Positions 38,211 through 48,073 of a DNA stretch of 64,000 nucleotides are shown piece by piece (within the stretch, counting starts at the first letter, position 1; every line of letters starts with the position of its first letter). The stretch lies in IMG/VR virus record IMGVR_UViG_3300034073_001700, positions 56,143-120,142 of that record; one strand, given 5' to 3'. Both the position numbers and the translations under genes were made by a program. Below the pieces are notes generated by a model. The model searched no databases, was not told the origin of the DNA, and worked only from the letters and a program-made list of their open reading frames with translations. Source of the stretch: a virus.

Positions 38211-39432
38211 CTGTCTTATCTTCATAATCCTTATACCTATAGTATCCCTTGTCAAAATCAGCCTGAACCAAGAATTCTCCCATAAAACCGTTACGATTCT
38301 TTCTAAAAACGCACTCAATAATATCACTATTGGCCCCTCGACCAAGTGCCAATACCCAGTCAGCATCGTAGGCTATCTGCCTCGACCATGCGGTTTGACC
38401 AAGGGTTGGCACGGTCTCTAATTTAGTCACATCGTCAGGGGTAGCAGAAGAAATAGCAATAATAGGAACCTCTTCCGCAATAGCCATTAACTTTAATTCA
38501 CGAGATAGATTCTTCATACGAATAGTTTCATTATCAGACTTACTGTTTGGACTCATCAGTTGTAAATAATCAACAATAACAAAGTCTGGTTTATATTGAT
38601 CAATCTTTCCACGCAATACTAATGGAGTAATGTCTCCGCCAGTATCGTTTGAAATAATGTGGAACTCTGGCTTTCCTTGAACACTTTTAGTGTGCCAAGA
38701 TTTAAGCATATCCATTTCAACTTGACCAGCACTAAGTTTGCGGTGAGACCATACCCCTTCACCCATAATGGCAAACACACGGTTGCGAACTTCTACCTCA
38801 GACATTTCAAGACTTATGATCATTGGACTACGACCCTGTTTCCAGGCCTGTACAGCGAAATAGAGAGACAACCAAGACTTTCCTATGCCTGGGTATGCAA
38901 GGAATACTCCTAACTGCCCTGGCATGATTCCAGAGGGTAGGTAGTTATCAAAGCCTGGAAGTCCAGTCTTTATTCCTAATGCACCAGCCTCTTGTTGCTT
39001 CTTTAGGTTTTCAAAGTATGCAACAGCAGAGTCAAGATCTGTTACATCGATATCACGAATTGCTGCTGTATTTTTTCTCAGTTCTGCAGTCTTGCTAATT
39101 AAGGTTTCAAGAGCCTCCACACCAAGACCGCCCTGGACATCGGTAGCAGCAGATCGCAAAATATCCTTAAGGCTATTAACAAGATACTCCGCCTGTAACT
39201 CCTCAAGGTGATGTTTGGTTGAACCAACGCTGTCAGAAATCTCAAAATCTCTAAACTTTTCAACAACTAACTCTACTGGCGGAACCATAGAATTATGCTC
39301 GTAATATTTTCTAATGAATTGCCAAACATCTAAGTGTGTTTTTAGTATGCCTTCGACATTTGCCTGAAGCATAACATGGGCTTGCTTATCCTTAAGAACG
39401 GCTGAGATTAATTTTGATTCTGAATTATTCAC
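38206..39432 (-). CDS. dnaB: Replicative DNA helicase DnaB
   Basis: A 408-aa RecA-fold helicase. Short N-terminal helical domain, Walker A AYPGIGKSWL (about 180-190), ISLEM motif, Walker B PDFVIVDYLQLM, and the Arg-finger region. It unwinds the fork and recruits primase. Its start overlaps the upstream 102-aa gene by 8 nt. Confidence 0.94.
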   Translation of the reverse strand: MNNSESKLISAVLKDKQAHVMLQANVEGILKTHLDVWQFIRKYYEHNSMVPPVELVVEKFRDFEISDSVGSTKHHLEELQAEYLVNSLKDILRSAATDVQGGLGVEALETLISKTAELRKNTAAIRDIDVTDLDSAVAYFENLKKQQEAGALGIKTGLPGFDNYLPSGIMPGQLGVFLAYPGIGKSWLSLYFAVQAWKQGRSPMIISLEMSEVEVRNRVFAIMGEGVWSHRKLSAGQVEMDMLKSWHTKSVQGKPEFHIISNDTGGDITPLVLRGKIDQYKPDFVIVDYLQLMSPNSKSDNETIRMKNLSRELKLMAIAEEVPIIAISSATPDDVTKLETVPTLGQTAWSRQIAYDADWVLALGRGANSDIIECVFRKNRNGFMGEFLVQADFDKGYYRYKDYEDKTV

Positions 39433-39733
39433 CTAGCCACTCCTTTGCTTTCAACCGTCTCTGCTGTCTTTCCCTTAAATCTTTTTCTTGTCTTTCTTTT
39501 GCCTCTAGTATAGCATTTGCAAAATAAACAAAATGCTTCCAATCTGGCGACTCTGCAACTTCAAAATAATATTCAACTAGTTCATAACATTTTTCAATGC
39601 CGTATGACTCTATAAGAGCGTCTGCCTTACTTTGCTCTACCCATTTGTTATATGTTGGATTTTGCCCTAGTTTAAACTTATAGTGTTTGTCAAACCTACT
39701 TAACAGAGCAAATCGCTGCTGTTTTTCTGCCAC
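39425..39733 (-). CDS. Hypothetical protein next to DnaB, helicase-loader candidate
   Basis: A 102-aa helical, charged protein (RFDKHYKFKLGQNPTYNKW, ending LRERQQRRLKAKEWLGE). Position directly upstream of dnaB and size suit a helicase loader or DnaD-like adaptor; this is positional inference only. Confidence 0.55.
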   Translation of the reverse strand: MAEKQQRFALLSRFDKHYKFKLGQNPTYNKWVEQSKADALIESYGIEKCYELVEYYFEVAESPDWKHFVYFANAILEAKERQEKDLRERQQRRLKAKEWLGE

Positions 39734-39734
39734 A

Positions 39735-39941
39735 CTATTCGCTTTCTTCTAGTTCCGTTTTGGCTTCTGTGATTTTACTGGTTAGTTTTTCTTCAACAAA
39801 CTTGTATACACGCTCAAATGCTTGATCTGTATTTTCTCCATCACGCTTTGAGTCTGTTACCCCTAAGTCTAATCTAAGTGATTGGAAATTTCCAAGATTA
39901 AGTGTATATCCAAGTGATACAGATACTTTTGTATCTTCCAT
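39735..39941 (-). CDS. Hypothetical protein (68 aa)
   Basis: ATG 39939-39941 has GAAGGG 7 nt upstream and is preferred to a longer start. The product reads MEDTKVSVSLGYTLNLGNFQ and then a helical C-terminal half. The pattern KVSVSLGYTLNLGNFQS recurs in phage replication operons, from memory, without a function. Confidence 0.6.
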   Translation of the reverse strand: MEDTKVSVSLGYTLNLGNFQSLRLDLGVTDSKRDGENTDQAFERVYKFVEEKLTSKITEAKTELEESE

Positions 39942-39955
39942 TTCATACCCTTCTA

Positions 39956-40498
39956 CTAAATTGATTCCGACCAAATTGGTATAAATCTACCATCTTCAGT
40001 TCTCGTATATGTAAGTATACCATCTCCCATTCGTCTGGTCAACTCAGCCTTGCTGGGAGTAATATCATTTGTTATTAAATTATCTTTTCTTGGTCTACCA
40101 ATATGGTATGTTGCCAGTATATCACGAATGTCTCTGACTTGCGACTCTGAATAATAACTTCTTACCTGCCATCCCCTTGCCCCACCCTTTTGAGATCCAG
40201 TTGGAAATGGTATAATGCCACGCTTCATAAGTGATGGCATATATTTTTTATGACGGTTAACAAGATCTGCAGTTTCGCCAACTGTATACGCCCTTTCTCT
40301 TTTAGATTTAAAATCAGATACTAAACAACTTTCAAGTCTATCTTTTGTAATATTATAAACAGACATAATACCATTAGATCTATTTAGATGATGAACTCTT
40401 ACTAAGTCCCCGTTTAAAAACCAAACCTTTTTGTTACCAGGAATTACAGGGGCGAGATTGTACTCTTCGCTCGTTCTATTTCCTTTACGAGTAGCCAT
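39956..40498 (-). CDS. MerR-like winged-helix DNA-binding protein
   Basis: A 180-aa basic protein. YTVGETADLVNRHKKYMPSL with KRGIIPFPTG forms a MerR/excisionase-like wHTH at about 70-110; the C-terminus has a second helical part. Possibly a regulator of the replication operon or an initiator. It overlaps the zinc-finger gene by 55 nt. Confidence 0.6.
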   Translation of the reverse strand: MATRKGNRTSEEYNLAPVIPGNKKVWFLNGDLVRVHHLNRSNGIMSVYNITKDRLESCLVSDFKSKRERAYTVGETADLVNRHKKYMPSLMKRGIIPFPTGSQKGGARGWQVRSYYSESQVRDIRDILATYHIGRPRKDNLITNDITPSKAELTRRMGDGILTYTRTEDGRFIPIWSESI

Positions 40499-40635
40499 CT
40501 ACCTTCCTCCGAATCTGAGGGTGGATGTAAAAACCTCCTTGAGCCACAAATCAAACAATATAACTCTAGATGAGAAACTGAGTTGTAAACTCTGTCTACT
40601 AGCATATTTCGAGAACATTTTTTGCATTTTATCAT
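40444..40635 (-). CDS. Zinc-finger protein (63 aa)
   Basis: A 63-aa protein with CKKCSRNM at residue 4 and YCLICGSRR at about 26, one zinc ribbon, then a helical tail. Its ATG overlaps the upstream stop by 1 nt. First gene after the structural operon. Confidence 0.65.
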   Translation of the reverse strand: MIKCKKCSRNMLVDRVYNSVSHLELYCLICGSRRFLHPPSDSEEGRWLLVKEIERAKSTISPL

Positions 40636-41078
40636 TAAAGCGGTATGCCGATGACCAAGATATTAACTGCTACTGATAGATTACCAGTTTCATTAAATCT
40701 TACTAGCCCTTCGACTCTTGATGTTCCAACGCTTTTTAAAACTACTGAAACATTTTCACCTGCAGGTGTTTGACCTATGTTTTCTGGTGTAGCAATTGCA
40801 ATTGGTCTAAACTTAAATTCTGCTGGGTAAACATACTCAAAGGGTTCTTCGTCTCCAATATTTTTTGAAGAATTAGTAACAACCATCTTATAGGCACCAA
40901 TTATTCGGGCCTCAGACGCTTTCACAGACTGTCTGTCTGCACCTGGTACATCTATTGTGACATACTTAGATGATGAAGGAGATATTTGCTGGGCCATATC
41001 ATTAATTGCATTAGCCATAGCAAACATATAATTCACATCTAGAGGCTGCCCTCTTTCTGGTAGTGGTACTCTCGCCAT
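40635..41078 (-). CDS. Structural-region hypothetical protein (147 aa)
   Basis: The second of two adjacent ATGs (41076-41078) is 4 nt from AGGAGGA and is used here. Helical start (YMFAMANAINDMAQQI) and a beta-rich body (YVTIDVPGADRQSV, ENVSVVLKSVGTSRVEGLV). Likely a tail-fibre-associated or decoration protein, judged by position after the tail genes. It has its own extended -10 promoter. Confidence 0.5.
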   Translation of the reverse strand: MARVPLPERGQPLDVNYMFAMANAINDMAQQISPSSSKYVTIDVPGADRQSVKASEARIIGAYKMVVTNSSKNIGDEEPFEYVYPAEFKFRPIAIATPENIGQTPAGENVSVVLKSVGTSRVEGLVRFNETGNLSVAVNILVIGIPL

Positions 41079-41093
41079 CATTCCTCCTGTATA

Positions 41094-41102
41094 ATTATAC
41101 CA
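41094..41102 (-). promoter_or_regulatory. Extended -10 promoter with very short leader
   Basis: TGG-TATAAT on the minus strand; only about 15 nt to the start codon, just enough for AGGAGGA. Confidence 0.6.
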
Positions 41103-41517
41103 AACTTAAACTTCCAGTATAAATAGTATTAGAATCTTTTCTTTCTTTAAAGATTCCTCCTATTTGTATGGCTATGTATATGGTATTTGTTCCTTGATTT
41201 ATAATAGAATAGTTATTTGATGATGAAGATCCGTGATATGTATAATCTTCTTGATCATCATATTTTACAAAAATATCGTAAGAAGATATATCCTGAACGC
41301 TGTCCCAAGCCAACATAATTATAGACTCTACCTTTTGAATTACTGCGTTTACTGTTGGCAATTCTTTTCCTATAACCCTATATATTGGAGACCAGTGTGA
41401 GTATCTATTTTTATCCTGCGAGGCAATTCTATAACGAACTAAATATTCTCTATTTTTGCCTGCTGGAGGAAGTGAAGATTTTGTGATAATTACTTTTTTA
41501 ATTCCCTGATCAGACAT
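41095..41517 (-). CDS. Fibronectin-III-like tail-region protein
   Basis: Start ATG 41515-41517 (140 aa) with GGGAG upstream. The strand pattern EYLVRYRIASQDKNRYSHW, then YDIFVKYDD and TIYIAIQIGG fits one or two Fn3-like domains, common in phage tail tips. It may aid adsorption. It overlaps the upstream gene by 8 nt. Confidence 0.55.
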   Translation of the reverse strand: MSDQGIKKVIITKSSLPPAGKNREYLVRYRIASQDKNRYSHWSPIYRVIGKELPTVNAVIQKVESIIMLAWDSVQDISSYDIFVKYDDQEDYTYHGSSSSNNYSIINQGTNTIYIAIQIGGIFKERKDSNTIYTGSLSLV

Positions 41518-42661
41518 CATTAACTCCCATGGCAAACCTAAACTCTATGTAACTGGTGCTGTTAGAAGACTTAATAATAGTTTCAGCATCATTATTTTTA
41601 ATAACTGTATAGCCAACAAGACCATAAAGGGGGTTGACAGATGTTACATTTTCAAGTCTAATTGCATCAAAACAAATATAAAAATCGTCTGATAAATTAT
41701 CATCTTTAATAATAGACGTATACACCTTCACGGTATTTACTGCTGACCAGTCAAAACCAGATGTGCTCTTTCTAAGTTCCTGTAACTCTTTAGTTATAAC
41801 TATATATCTATTTGATTCAAAATCATAATTATCAAGTATTACCTCAAGCCTAGCCCATTGGCCTGACTCATATGTATCACTATCAGAAAACTCTATTAAA
41901 ATATAAACCTTGTCTGGATTTATTGGAGATATGTCAGCCTTATTTTTATTGACTACAGAAAATGCCAACTTCATTTGATCGGTTGGGGCATTCTTACTTA
42001 GCGACATACTGGTTCCAGTTATTCCAACATAATTACTTCCAGGGTTTGCCTTTAATCTAGTTATACCATTTATAACTTCTGTAGAAATATTTGACATCGC
42101 CCCATTGGTAATAATTATATTATTTAAAAACCTACACCGTTCATATCTTGCAACTCGTTCTGGGTTGGTAAAAATTCTATTATTTGCGTTTGTTTGAAAT
42201 GCCATTATGTCATTTTCTTCGCTATCCTTAACATATATCTCACCACTAGAACCGCCAGTATCAAGTGGGGCGTATTTAGATTCTAGAACTGTTTGATTAT
42301 TATATTGCCAGTTCTCTGCCTCTGAAAATGAAAATAAAGTCTTGCTATCATATGCCCCAGCAGTTGGATTTGCTCCTGCCGAATAAACTCCTATTTCACT
42401 AATCTCATATCTTTCTTCGGTTGGTAATTCTGCCGTAAGCACTACTTTGGCTGTACCGTCGTCATCTTTAACAAAGCCTCGTGAAGTTATTGGAACTCTA
42501 AACATTTCAAAATCTAATGTCTTTTTTTCAGAGTAGTCTGCAAACTCTTGATCAGGTGCCAGTGGTGTTGGCCCACATCCTACAGCAATGAATGAAGCAT
42601 ATGCTGGTGACTGTCCGACCAGGTATTTGGCAATTATCGTTTTCCCACTGTTAGTTATCAT
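41510..42661 (-). CDS. Tail fibre / receptor-binding-type protein
   Basis: A 383-aa beta-rich protein. The N-terminus MITNSGKTIIAKYLVGQSP, FIAVGCGPTP and ISEIGVYSAGANP resembles proteins that join fibres to a baseplate; the later part (180-330) looks like a carbohydrate-binding jelly roll (PDKVYILIEFSDSDTY, FYICFDAIRLENV). Predicted to contact the cell surface. Confidence 0.6.
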   Translation of the reverse strand: MITNSGKTIIAKYLVGQSPAYASFIAVGCGPTPLAPDQEFADYSEKKTLDFEMFRVPITSRGFVKDDDGTAKVVLTAELPTEERYEISEIGVYSAGANPTAGAYDSKTLFSFSEAENWQYNNQTVLESKYAPLDTGGSSGEIYVKDSEENDIMAFQTNANNRIFTNPERVARYERCRFLNNIIITNGAMSNISTEVINGITRLKANPGSNYVGITGTSMSLSKNAPTDQMKLAFSVVNKNKADISPINPDKVYILIEFSDSDTYESGQWARLEVILDNYDFESNRYIVITKELQELRKSTSGFDWSAVNTVKVYTSIIKDDNLSDDFYICFDAIRLENVTSVNPLYGLVGYTVIKNNDAETIIKSSNSTSYIEFRFAMGVNDV

Positions 42662-42663
42662 AT

Positions 42664-43185
42664 TTATTCCACCTCGTATATTGTATCACTAAGAACAATC
42701 CCCTGCTGAAGTATTTGTACCTCTACCTGCTCTTCTTTACCCATGTTAATAACATTGATAATAATGCTTCCGTCTACTGGATCACAGTATACTGTCTTAC
42801 AGTTTGGGATTTCTTCTCCATCAATAATAACATAACCAGTACCACAGTCTGGAACCTTGTCCCCAAGTTTTATTGGAAAGTTTCTAAAATACGATTCGGA
42901 GGTTTTTTGAAGGGCTAGTATATTCTGAGGGTTATATTGAAAGAATATAGAACTTAAATTTTTAATTGGCTTATAAATAACATCCTGACCATTAATTAAA
43001 TCATTTCTAGAAATATTAATAAGTTCATGGCCACCAATATCTTCAAAAACCAGGTCTGTCATTATTTCTATTGGAACAGACTCATTTGGCATTAATATTA
43101 GATCTGGTGTTGCTATCCTGATAGCAGGCATAGTTGATGACTGCCTTAGCGGTTCTGGTAATTGTGGGGTTGAACTAACCGACAT
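42664..43185 (-). CDS. Tail-associated hypothetical protein (173 aa)
   Basis: A 173-aa beta-rich protein with a DCGTGYVIIDGEEIPNCKTV turn holding two Cys. It starts at the stop of the 1417-aa tail protein (1-nt overlap) and lies 2 nt before the fibre gene. Probably a tail-tip or adaptor component. Confidence 0.55.
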   Translation of the reverse strand: MSVSSTPQLPEPLRQSSTMPAIRIATPDLILMPNESVPIEIMTDLVFEDIGGHELINISRNDLINGQDVIYKPIKNLSSIFFQYNPQNILALQKTSESYFRNFPIKLGDKVPDCGTGYVIIDGEEIPNCKTVYCDPVDGSIIINVINMGKEEQVEVQILQQGIVLSDTIYEVE

Positions 43186-46100
43186 TACAACACCTCGCTT
43201 AAATAAAGAGTCATACTAGGACCACTTATATCTTTGGAATAATCAATATAATATACAACATATCTGGTATTTTCTACCTTTTCAATATCATCTTTTACAT
43301 ACTTAATAGAAACCAGATCGCCTAACTGTATTGTAGGATTGTTAAATATTTTTACCCCTACCGCTTTTCTTGGCTTGCTGATTTTACCGATTAACCATTT
43401 CATTAAACTGTTTGCGTCATCTTGTGTCTGTACGTATGTTGTGTTTATAGAAAAATCTTTTCTACCATACGTCATTCTACTTAACTTAATGTCCTCATAG
43501 TCTTTCTTTATCTTGAATGGTGAGACAATCACATTAGAACCCTCTATGACTGGATCAGACAAAGAACTATTCTTAATAAAATAATCATCAACAGTTAATT
43601 CATTAGTAGACTGTTGCGTAAATGTAACTCCCTGTATTCTTAAATAGTTTCCAGTTGTTTCGTCTAAACTTAAGGCTGTATCTGTAGCATTGAATATTAA
43701 AAATTCTGCGCCATACGATCCTGCCCTAAAGCCAGAAACTGTATAGCCTTTTATTCTGTTAAATGTTGGAGATAGTTTTGCGTATAAGGCTGGGTATGCT
43801 TTATCATATTTAATGTTAAAGGTTGCAGCCTCTCTCATGATAGTGCCAAACTCTTCAAAATAAATATTATATTTGGGTGGCTCCGAACTACTAATTCCAG
43901 ACAAATAGGTTCCCTGAACTACACCGCTCATTGCATATTTACGGAAAGATTCTGTTGCATCTATTTCATCGTCAAAGATTGAGTTAACTGGAGTGTTCAA
44001 GGCAAACTGTGTATTTTGGCTATAGTTGTTGGCAAGTGCATATATGTTTTCAAACATAACTCTTGAAGATCCTCTTACAAACAAGGCCATATTGTTGTAT
44101 GCTGGCAGTGGGTCTTGATCTACTACTGTAGTAAGCAGAGCACCATTCATATAAAGATGAAATCTTCTAGCACTACCTATATCCTCATACTCAATTCCGA
44201 TATCGTATACAGTTGGATTTTGCTCTGCAACCATCCTATATTGTCCAGTAAACTTGCCATCATCTACAATGATATTTCCTAGACCCTCCCATATTTTTAC
44301 TGGAATTGCATCTGAGGAGGCAGAGTCTTTTTTAATTTTATAAAACATAACATTATGAACATTTTGTTTTTCTAGCATTGTAATATTGGCGCTGCCCAAT
44401 GTACTAAGTTCAAGATAGTATCCATTGTTAGTTTCTGGGTTAATCATTACAGCCAATCCGCCACCGCCACCAGATATAGTAATATCTTTATCTGGGGTTA
44501 GTCCTGGAACAACAAAATAATTTGTACTTCCATTTGCTGTCTGACCTCTACTAAATCCATTTTCAATTCTTCCAATAATTCTCATCCGTGTACCAAAATG
44601 TTTATATCTATTGTCTAATGACTTATAAAGATATGACACAAAGTCTCTTGGCTTATCTGTTGCAGAAAAAGATGGACCCTGCATAACCAAAGCAGAAGAC
44701 TGTATAGTTCCAGGTTTTGTTTGCTTAAAATTGTTTACGTCAGACTCTGCATTATATGTAGATGACATAAAGTTTCTAATAACTCCAGTTCGTGTAGTTT
44801 TTTTGGCAAGTTCATTATTTGATCCTGCCAAACCAACAACAGTTGATGGGGCTTCTTGATTGTTCTCAAACAAATATTTTGATTGCATCATACATCCACG
44901 CATGTTGTTGTTATCTACCCAATATTCAGACAGACCAGCACTATGTAATGCTATAGAGGTACCGAACTGTGCTCTACCATGAACTGCTACTGGACCGTTT
45001 TTTAATTTTAAAAATCCATTAACTTCTTCATAATTTGGCTCAGAGTATATTCTTACTAATCCTGTTGGATATATTTTTCCATTAAACGGCAGGCTTGAAA
45101 AATAATATTGATACTCTTGATTGCTGCTAATCCATACATTACCTACACCAGATACATTAAACTGTACTGCATCATATTTAATAATTTCTCCATTGGAATA
45201 AAAGTATCCATTATATCTTGCTATCCAATAAATACCCTCGCCGAAATCAATAACATTATTAATTACTTCTCTGTTAACAACTTCTGGAAGTGTTGCTGTA
45301 AGATCAGAGTTAAGGGGTATTGCAGATAAAGTATAACTAGACTGTGTTGATGTTTCTCCGTTAATAGACTTTGTATTTTCAGTTCCAGTTACCTCCCATA
45401 GAAGCACAGGCTTATATATCCAAGACCTATCCATGTCTATTAGACTTGCCTGCTTTATTGTTCCAACAGATCTTTGAATGTATTTTTCCGAATAATTTAT
45501 TTTGCCGTCATTATAAACTTTATTTTCTTGAGAAGATATTTCAATAATATTAGGCATTACATCAGACTCAGATTCTTTTTCATTGCCAGATATTACAAGA
45601 TCCGTAGCCCTTTGATCTTCTGTAGGCATCATATAGTCTTTACTCATCATGACAAAGTTATTGTACTCATCAAAAAACATTGCTGTTTGTGAAGAAATAG
45701 CAAGGTCTTGTAATACTTCTGCAACGCTAGTGTCTGGCTCTACATGAAAGAATGGAATAATTAATTCTGTTTCACCCTCTACTCTTTTAAATACATAATT
45801 AGAAAATCCAATAGAGTCTAATAGCATTGATACTGCAGAACTTAGAGAAACGCTAGTCATTAGTGTTTGTGGCGCTGTTATATTTTCAAAGTAAAAGAAC
45901 ATATCTCTTAACTCTAAAGCAACTGTTTGCTCTGTATTGTTTATATCTGGAAACGAGTCCGAATACAAAGTTTTAAGTGGAACATAGTAATCCCAACCAT
46001 CTACATTAAAAATAATGTCATAAAATTTAAACTGAATGTGTTTATCAATTAAATTTTTAATAATACTGTTTTCATTATTATTATTGAATGCGTCATCGTA

Positions 46101-47438
46101 ATCAAATATTGTTAAGGACCCTGTTGAGGCTAGTAATTGTCCAACTGGCATTCCGCTTACCCCAAGATCTGATGCATTTTTCTTTAATGAAAAATCACGT
46201 ACCTTATCCGATATATCTGCACATAATCTTGGCGATATCTCAATTAAGTCAAATGTACAGTTTGGCTTATTCATAGTATCTACAACAAGCCTAATTCCTT
46301 TTATTTTTTCAAACTCTCTATACTTGTAAGAATTATTAATACCAGTAAATTTAGCAGGGTTTGTCATATCTTTAACAAAGTTAGTTAGTCTGTCTACCTC
46401 TGCTTCTTCTAAATACCAGCCGTAATCTGGGGTAAAGGTTCTGTAATCATTGATCTCATCTAGCCATATGTAAAAGGTACCAATGTCATTTTCGTTTTCA
46501 GTAATCAAATAGGAATATCCGTTCAATGCTTTTTCTGGAAGCAGGGTGTCAGAGGCGTACTGTTCTGCAAATATAAATATATCTCTGTATTGTTTAGGAA
46601 CCTTTAGCCCATATGATATTTCAACGTATCCATCAGGACCTATGATAGGAGTACCGTCGCTTCTTGTAGAAGACTGTGTAAATGAAACAATGTCTGACCA
46701 AGAGTTATTTTTAAGAGCCTGTATCTTCCACCTTACTGGAGTAGCCTTTTTTGAATCTCCGTAAAACGGATCTGAAATTGATTGAGAAGCAGAAGAGAAA
46801 GTTCCTAAATCTTTGTTTCCCACGTGAGTTTGCATTTTAACAATAATTCGATTAGCGGCAACTTCTTCATTGTAAACTATAAATGGCGCTGTATCTTCTA
46901 TTGCATTCTCTCCGTTTTTAGGAATAGAAATTCCATACTCAATTCCTTCCTCAGTTCTAAATGAGGTCCAGTATTTAAAATAATCTTTTTTATCTGGCAT
47001 ATAGTATCTTGGTCTATTAGCCATATTAATATTTGGATGATGTAAATAGTTGCCTGGAAGATATCTTGCTTTATTAATTCCAGATCTTGGTCTAAACATC
47101 TTAAAACAATCTTCTAAAGAATAAAGCATTTTTAATTTTTCTTTATTTTGTTTTAGGGTTACTGGCAGCCCGTCATCATCGAATCCTCCATCTATCACTA
47201 CATCAGAGTCTGTTGCGTTAAAATAAAAAGGAATAAGGGTATCTTTATTTTCCAACGGGTCGAAGGTTGATGGTATTATTTTGTAAAGAGAATCATTTTG
47301 AGTTGGTCTATATCTATAGTTTCCAATCTTAAATATATTAGTTGGAGAGTTTAAATTCCATTCTGCTATAACGGCTGTCTTGGTTTTTACTACAGATGCG
47401 GACTCTAAATGTTTTTTAAGATCTTCGTCTTGAAACAT
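43185..47438 (-). CDS. Large tail-tip / baseplate protein
   Basis: ATG 47436-47438 (1417 aa; MFQDEDLKKHL) is coupled to the upstream stop as TAATG. The N-terminal third is baseplate-hub-like with SPRLCADISDKVRDFSLKK, the middle has beta domains, and residues about 1000-1170 look like a LamG/ConA-type lectin (FHLYMNGALLTTVVDQ). The C-terminus QLGDLVSIKYVKDD matches hub proteins. It would form the tail tip and bind the host. It follows tape measure and distal-tail genes. Confidence 0.75.
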   Translation of the reverse strand: MFQDEDLKKHLESASVVKTKTAVIAEWNLNSPTNIFKIGNYRYRPTQNDSLYKIIPSTFDPLENKDTLIPFYFNATDSDVVIDGGFDDDGLPVTLKQNKEKLKMLYSLEDCFKMFRPRSGINKARYLPGNYLHHPNINMANRPRYYMPDKKDYFKYWTSFRTEEGIEYGISIPKNGENAIEDTAPFIVYNEEVAANRIIVKMQTHVGNKDLGTFSSASQSISDPFYGDSKKATPVRWKIQALKNNSWSDIVSFTQSSTRSDGTPIIGPDGYVEISYGLKVPKQYRDIFIFAEQYASDTLLPEKALNGYSYLITENENDIGTFYIWLDEINDYRTFTPDYGWYLEEAEVDRLTNFVKDMTNPAKFTGINNSYKYREFEKIKGIRLVVDTMNKPNCTFDLIEISPRLCADISDKVRDFSLKKNASDLGVSGMPVGQLLASTGSLTIFDYDDAFNNNNENSIIKNLIDKHIQFKFYDIIFNVDGWDYYVPLKTLYSDSFPDINNTEQTVALELRDMFFYFENITAPQTLMTSVSLSSAVSMLLDSIGFSNYVFKRVEGETELIIPFFHVEPDTSVAEVLQDLAISSQTAMFFDEYNNFVMMSKDYMMPTEDQRATDLVISGNEKESESDVMPNIIEISSQENKVYNDGKINYSEKYIQRSVGTIKQASLIDMDRSWIYKPVLLWEVTGTENTKSINGETSTQSSYTLSAIPLNSDLTATLPEVVNREVINNVIDFGEGIYWIARYNGYFYSNGEIIKYDAVQFNVSGVGNVWISSNQEYQYYFSSLPFNGKIYPTGLVRIYSEPNYEEVNGFLKLKNGPVAVHGRAQFGTSIALHSAGLSEYWVDNNNMRGCMMQSKYLFENNQEAPSTVVGLAGSNNELAKKTTRTGVIRNFMSSTYNAESDVNNFKQTKPGTIQSSALVMQGPSFSATDKPRDFVSYLYKSLDNRYKHFGTRMRIIGRIENGFSRGQTANGSTNYFVVPGLTPDKDITISGGGGGLAVMINPETNNGYYLELSTLGSANITMLEKQNVHNVMFYKIKKDSASSDAIPVKIWEGLGNIIVDDGKFTGQYRMVAEQNPTVYDIGIEYEDIGSARRFHLYMNGALLTTVVDQDPLPAYNNMALFVRGSSRVMFENIYALANNYSQNTQFALNTPVNSIFDDEIDATESFRKYAMSGVVQGTYLSGISSSEPPKYNIYFEEFGTIMREAATFNIKYDKAYPALYAKLSPTFNRIKGYTVSGFRAGSYGAEFLIFNATDTALSLDETTGNYLRIQGVTFTQQSTNELTVDDYFIKNSSLSDPVIEGSNVIVSPFKIKKDYEDIKLSRMTYGRKDFSINTTYVQTQDDANSLMKWLIGKISKPRKAVGVKIFNNPTIQLGDLVSIKYVKDDIEKVENTRYVVYYIDYSKDISGPSMTLYLSEVL

Positions 47439-48073
47439 TATGCCTCTTCCAAACTTATAGATATGTCCCAAAAATCGAATGTACTTCCACCACGCCTATT
47501 AACAGAATAAGAAAAGTCAGCAAAAAATACTTCTACCAATTGATTATATTGTGGTAGATGTGCATAGGCAGAATCGTCTTTTCCAAATACTGAATATTTA
47601 TCATATGCTAGATAACACCAGAATGAGCCCTGATGGTTTTCATACCAATCTAATACTTCTACGCCTCCCGCTCCACCATCACTTGTATACTGCTGTGTTG
47701 GATCCGTAAACTGCGGTTTTCCGTTAGAGTCAAAATCACCAGACAAAGGAAAGGCTCTTGATGGCAAATTGTTGTACGAAAGAGATATTTGTAATTTATC
47801 TGCAATATGGTAAGACCTCATTCGTCCATTAATCATTCTTTCTCTTTTTTCAATTCTATTAATGCCAAACTCTATTGGAGATCTATTGTCATCAGATAAT
47901 ACTAAGAACTGATCTATATTTGCTGGATCTGTTTCAGAACCAGGGTTAGCATTAATCTCAAGTCCGTTAGGTATATACAAACCATTTTCTAGTTTGCCAG
48001 GATTTTCTGCCCATAGCATTGCCTGAGGTCTTTGATATTTTTTACGACCAATCATATATGTGCTAGTTGCCAT
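47438..48073 (-). CDS. Distal tail protein candidate
   Basis: A 211-aa protein (MATSTYMIGRKKYQRPQAML) between tape measure and tail tip, the conserved place of Dit. Beta-rich C-terminus with VEVFFADFSYSVNRRGGSTFDFWDI. Its ATG overlaps the tape-measure stop (TAATG). Confidence 0.7.
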   Translation of the reverse strand: MATSTYMIGRKKYQRPQAMLWAENPGKLENGLYIPNGLEINANPGSETDPANIDQFLVLSDDNRSPIEFGINRIEKRERMINGRMRSYHIADKLQISLSYNNLPSRAFPLSGDFDSNGKPQFTDPTQQYTSDGGAGGVEVLDWYENHQGSFWCYLAYDKYSVFGKDDSAYAHLPQYNQLVEVFFADFSYSVNRRGGSTFDFWDISISLEEA

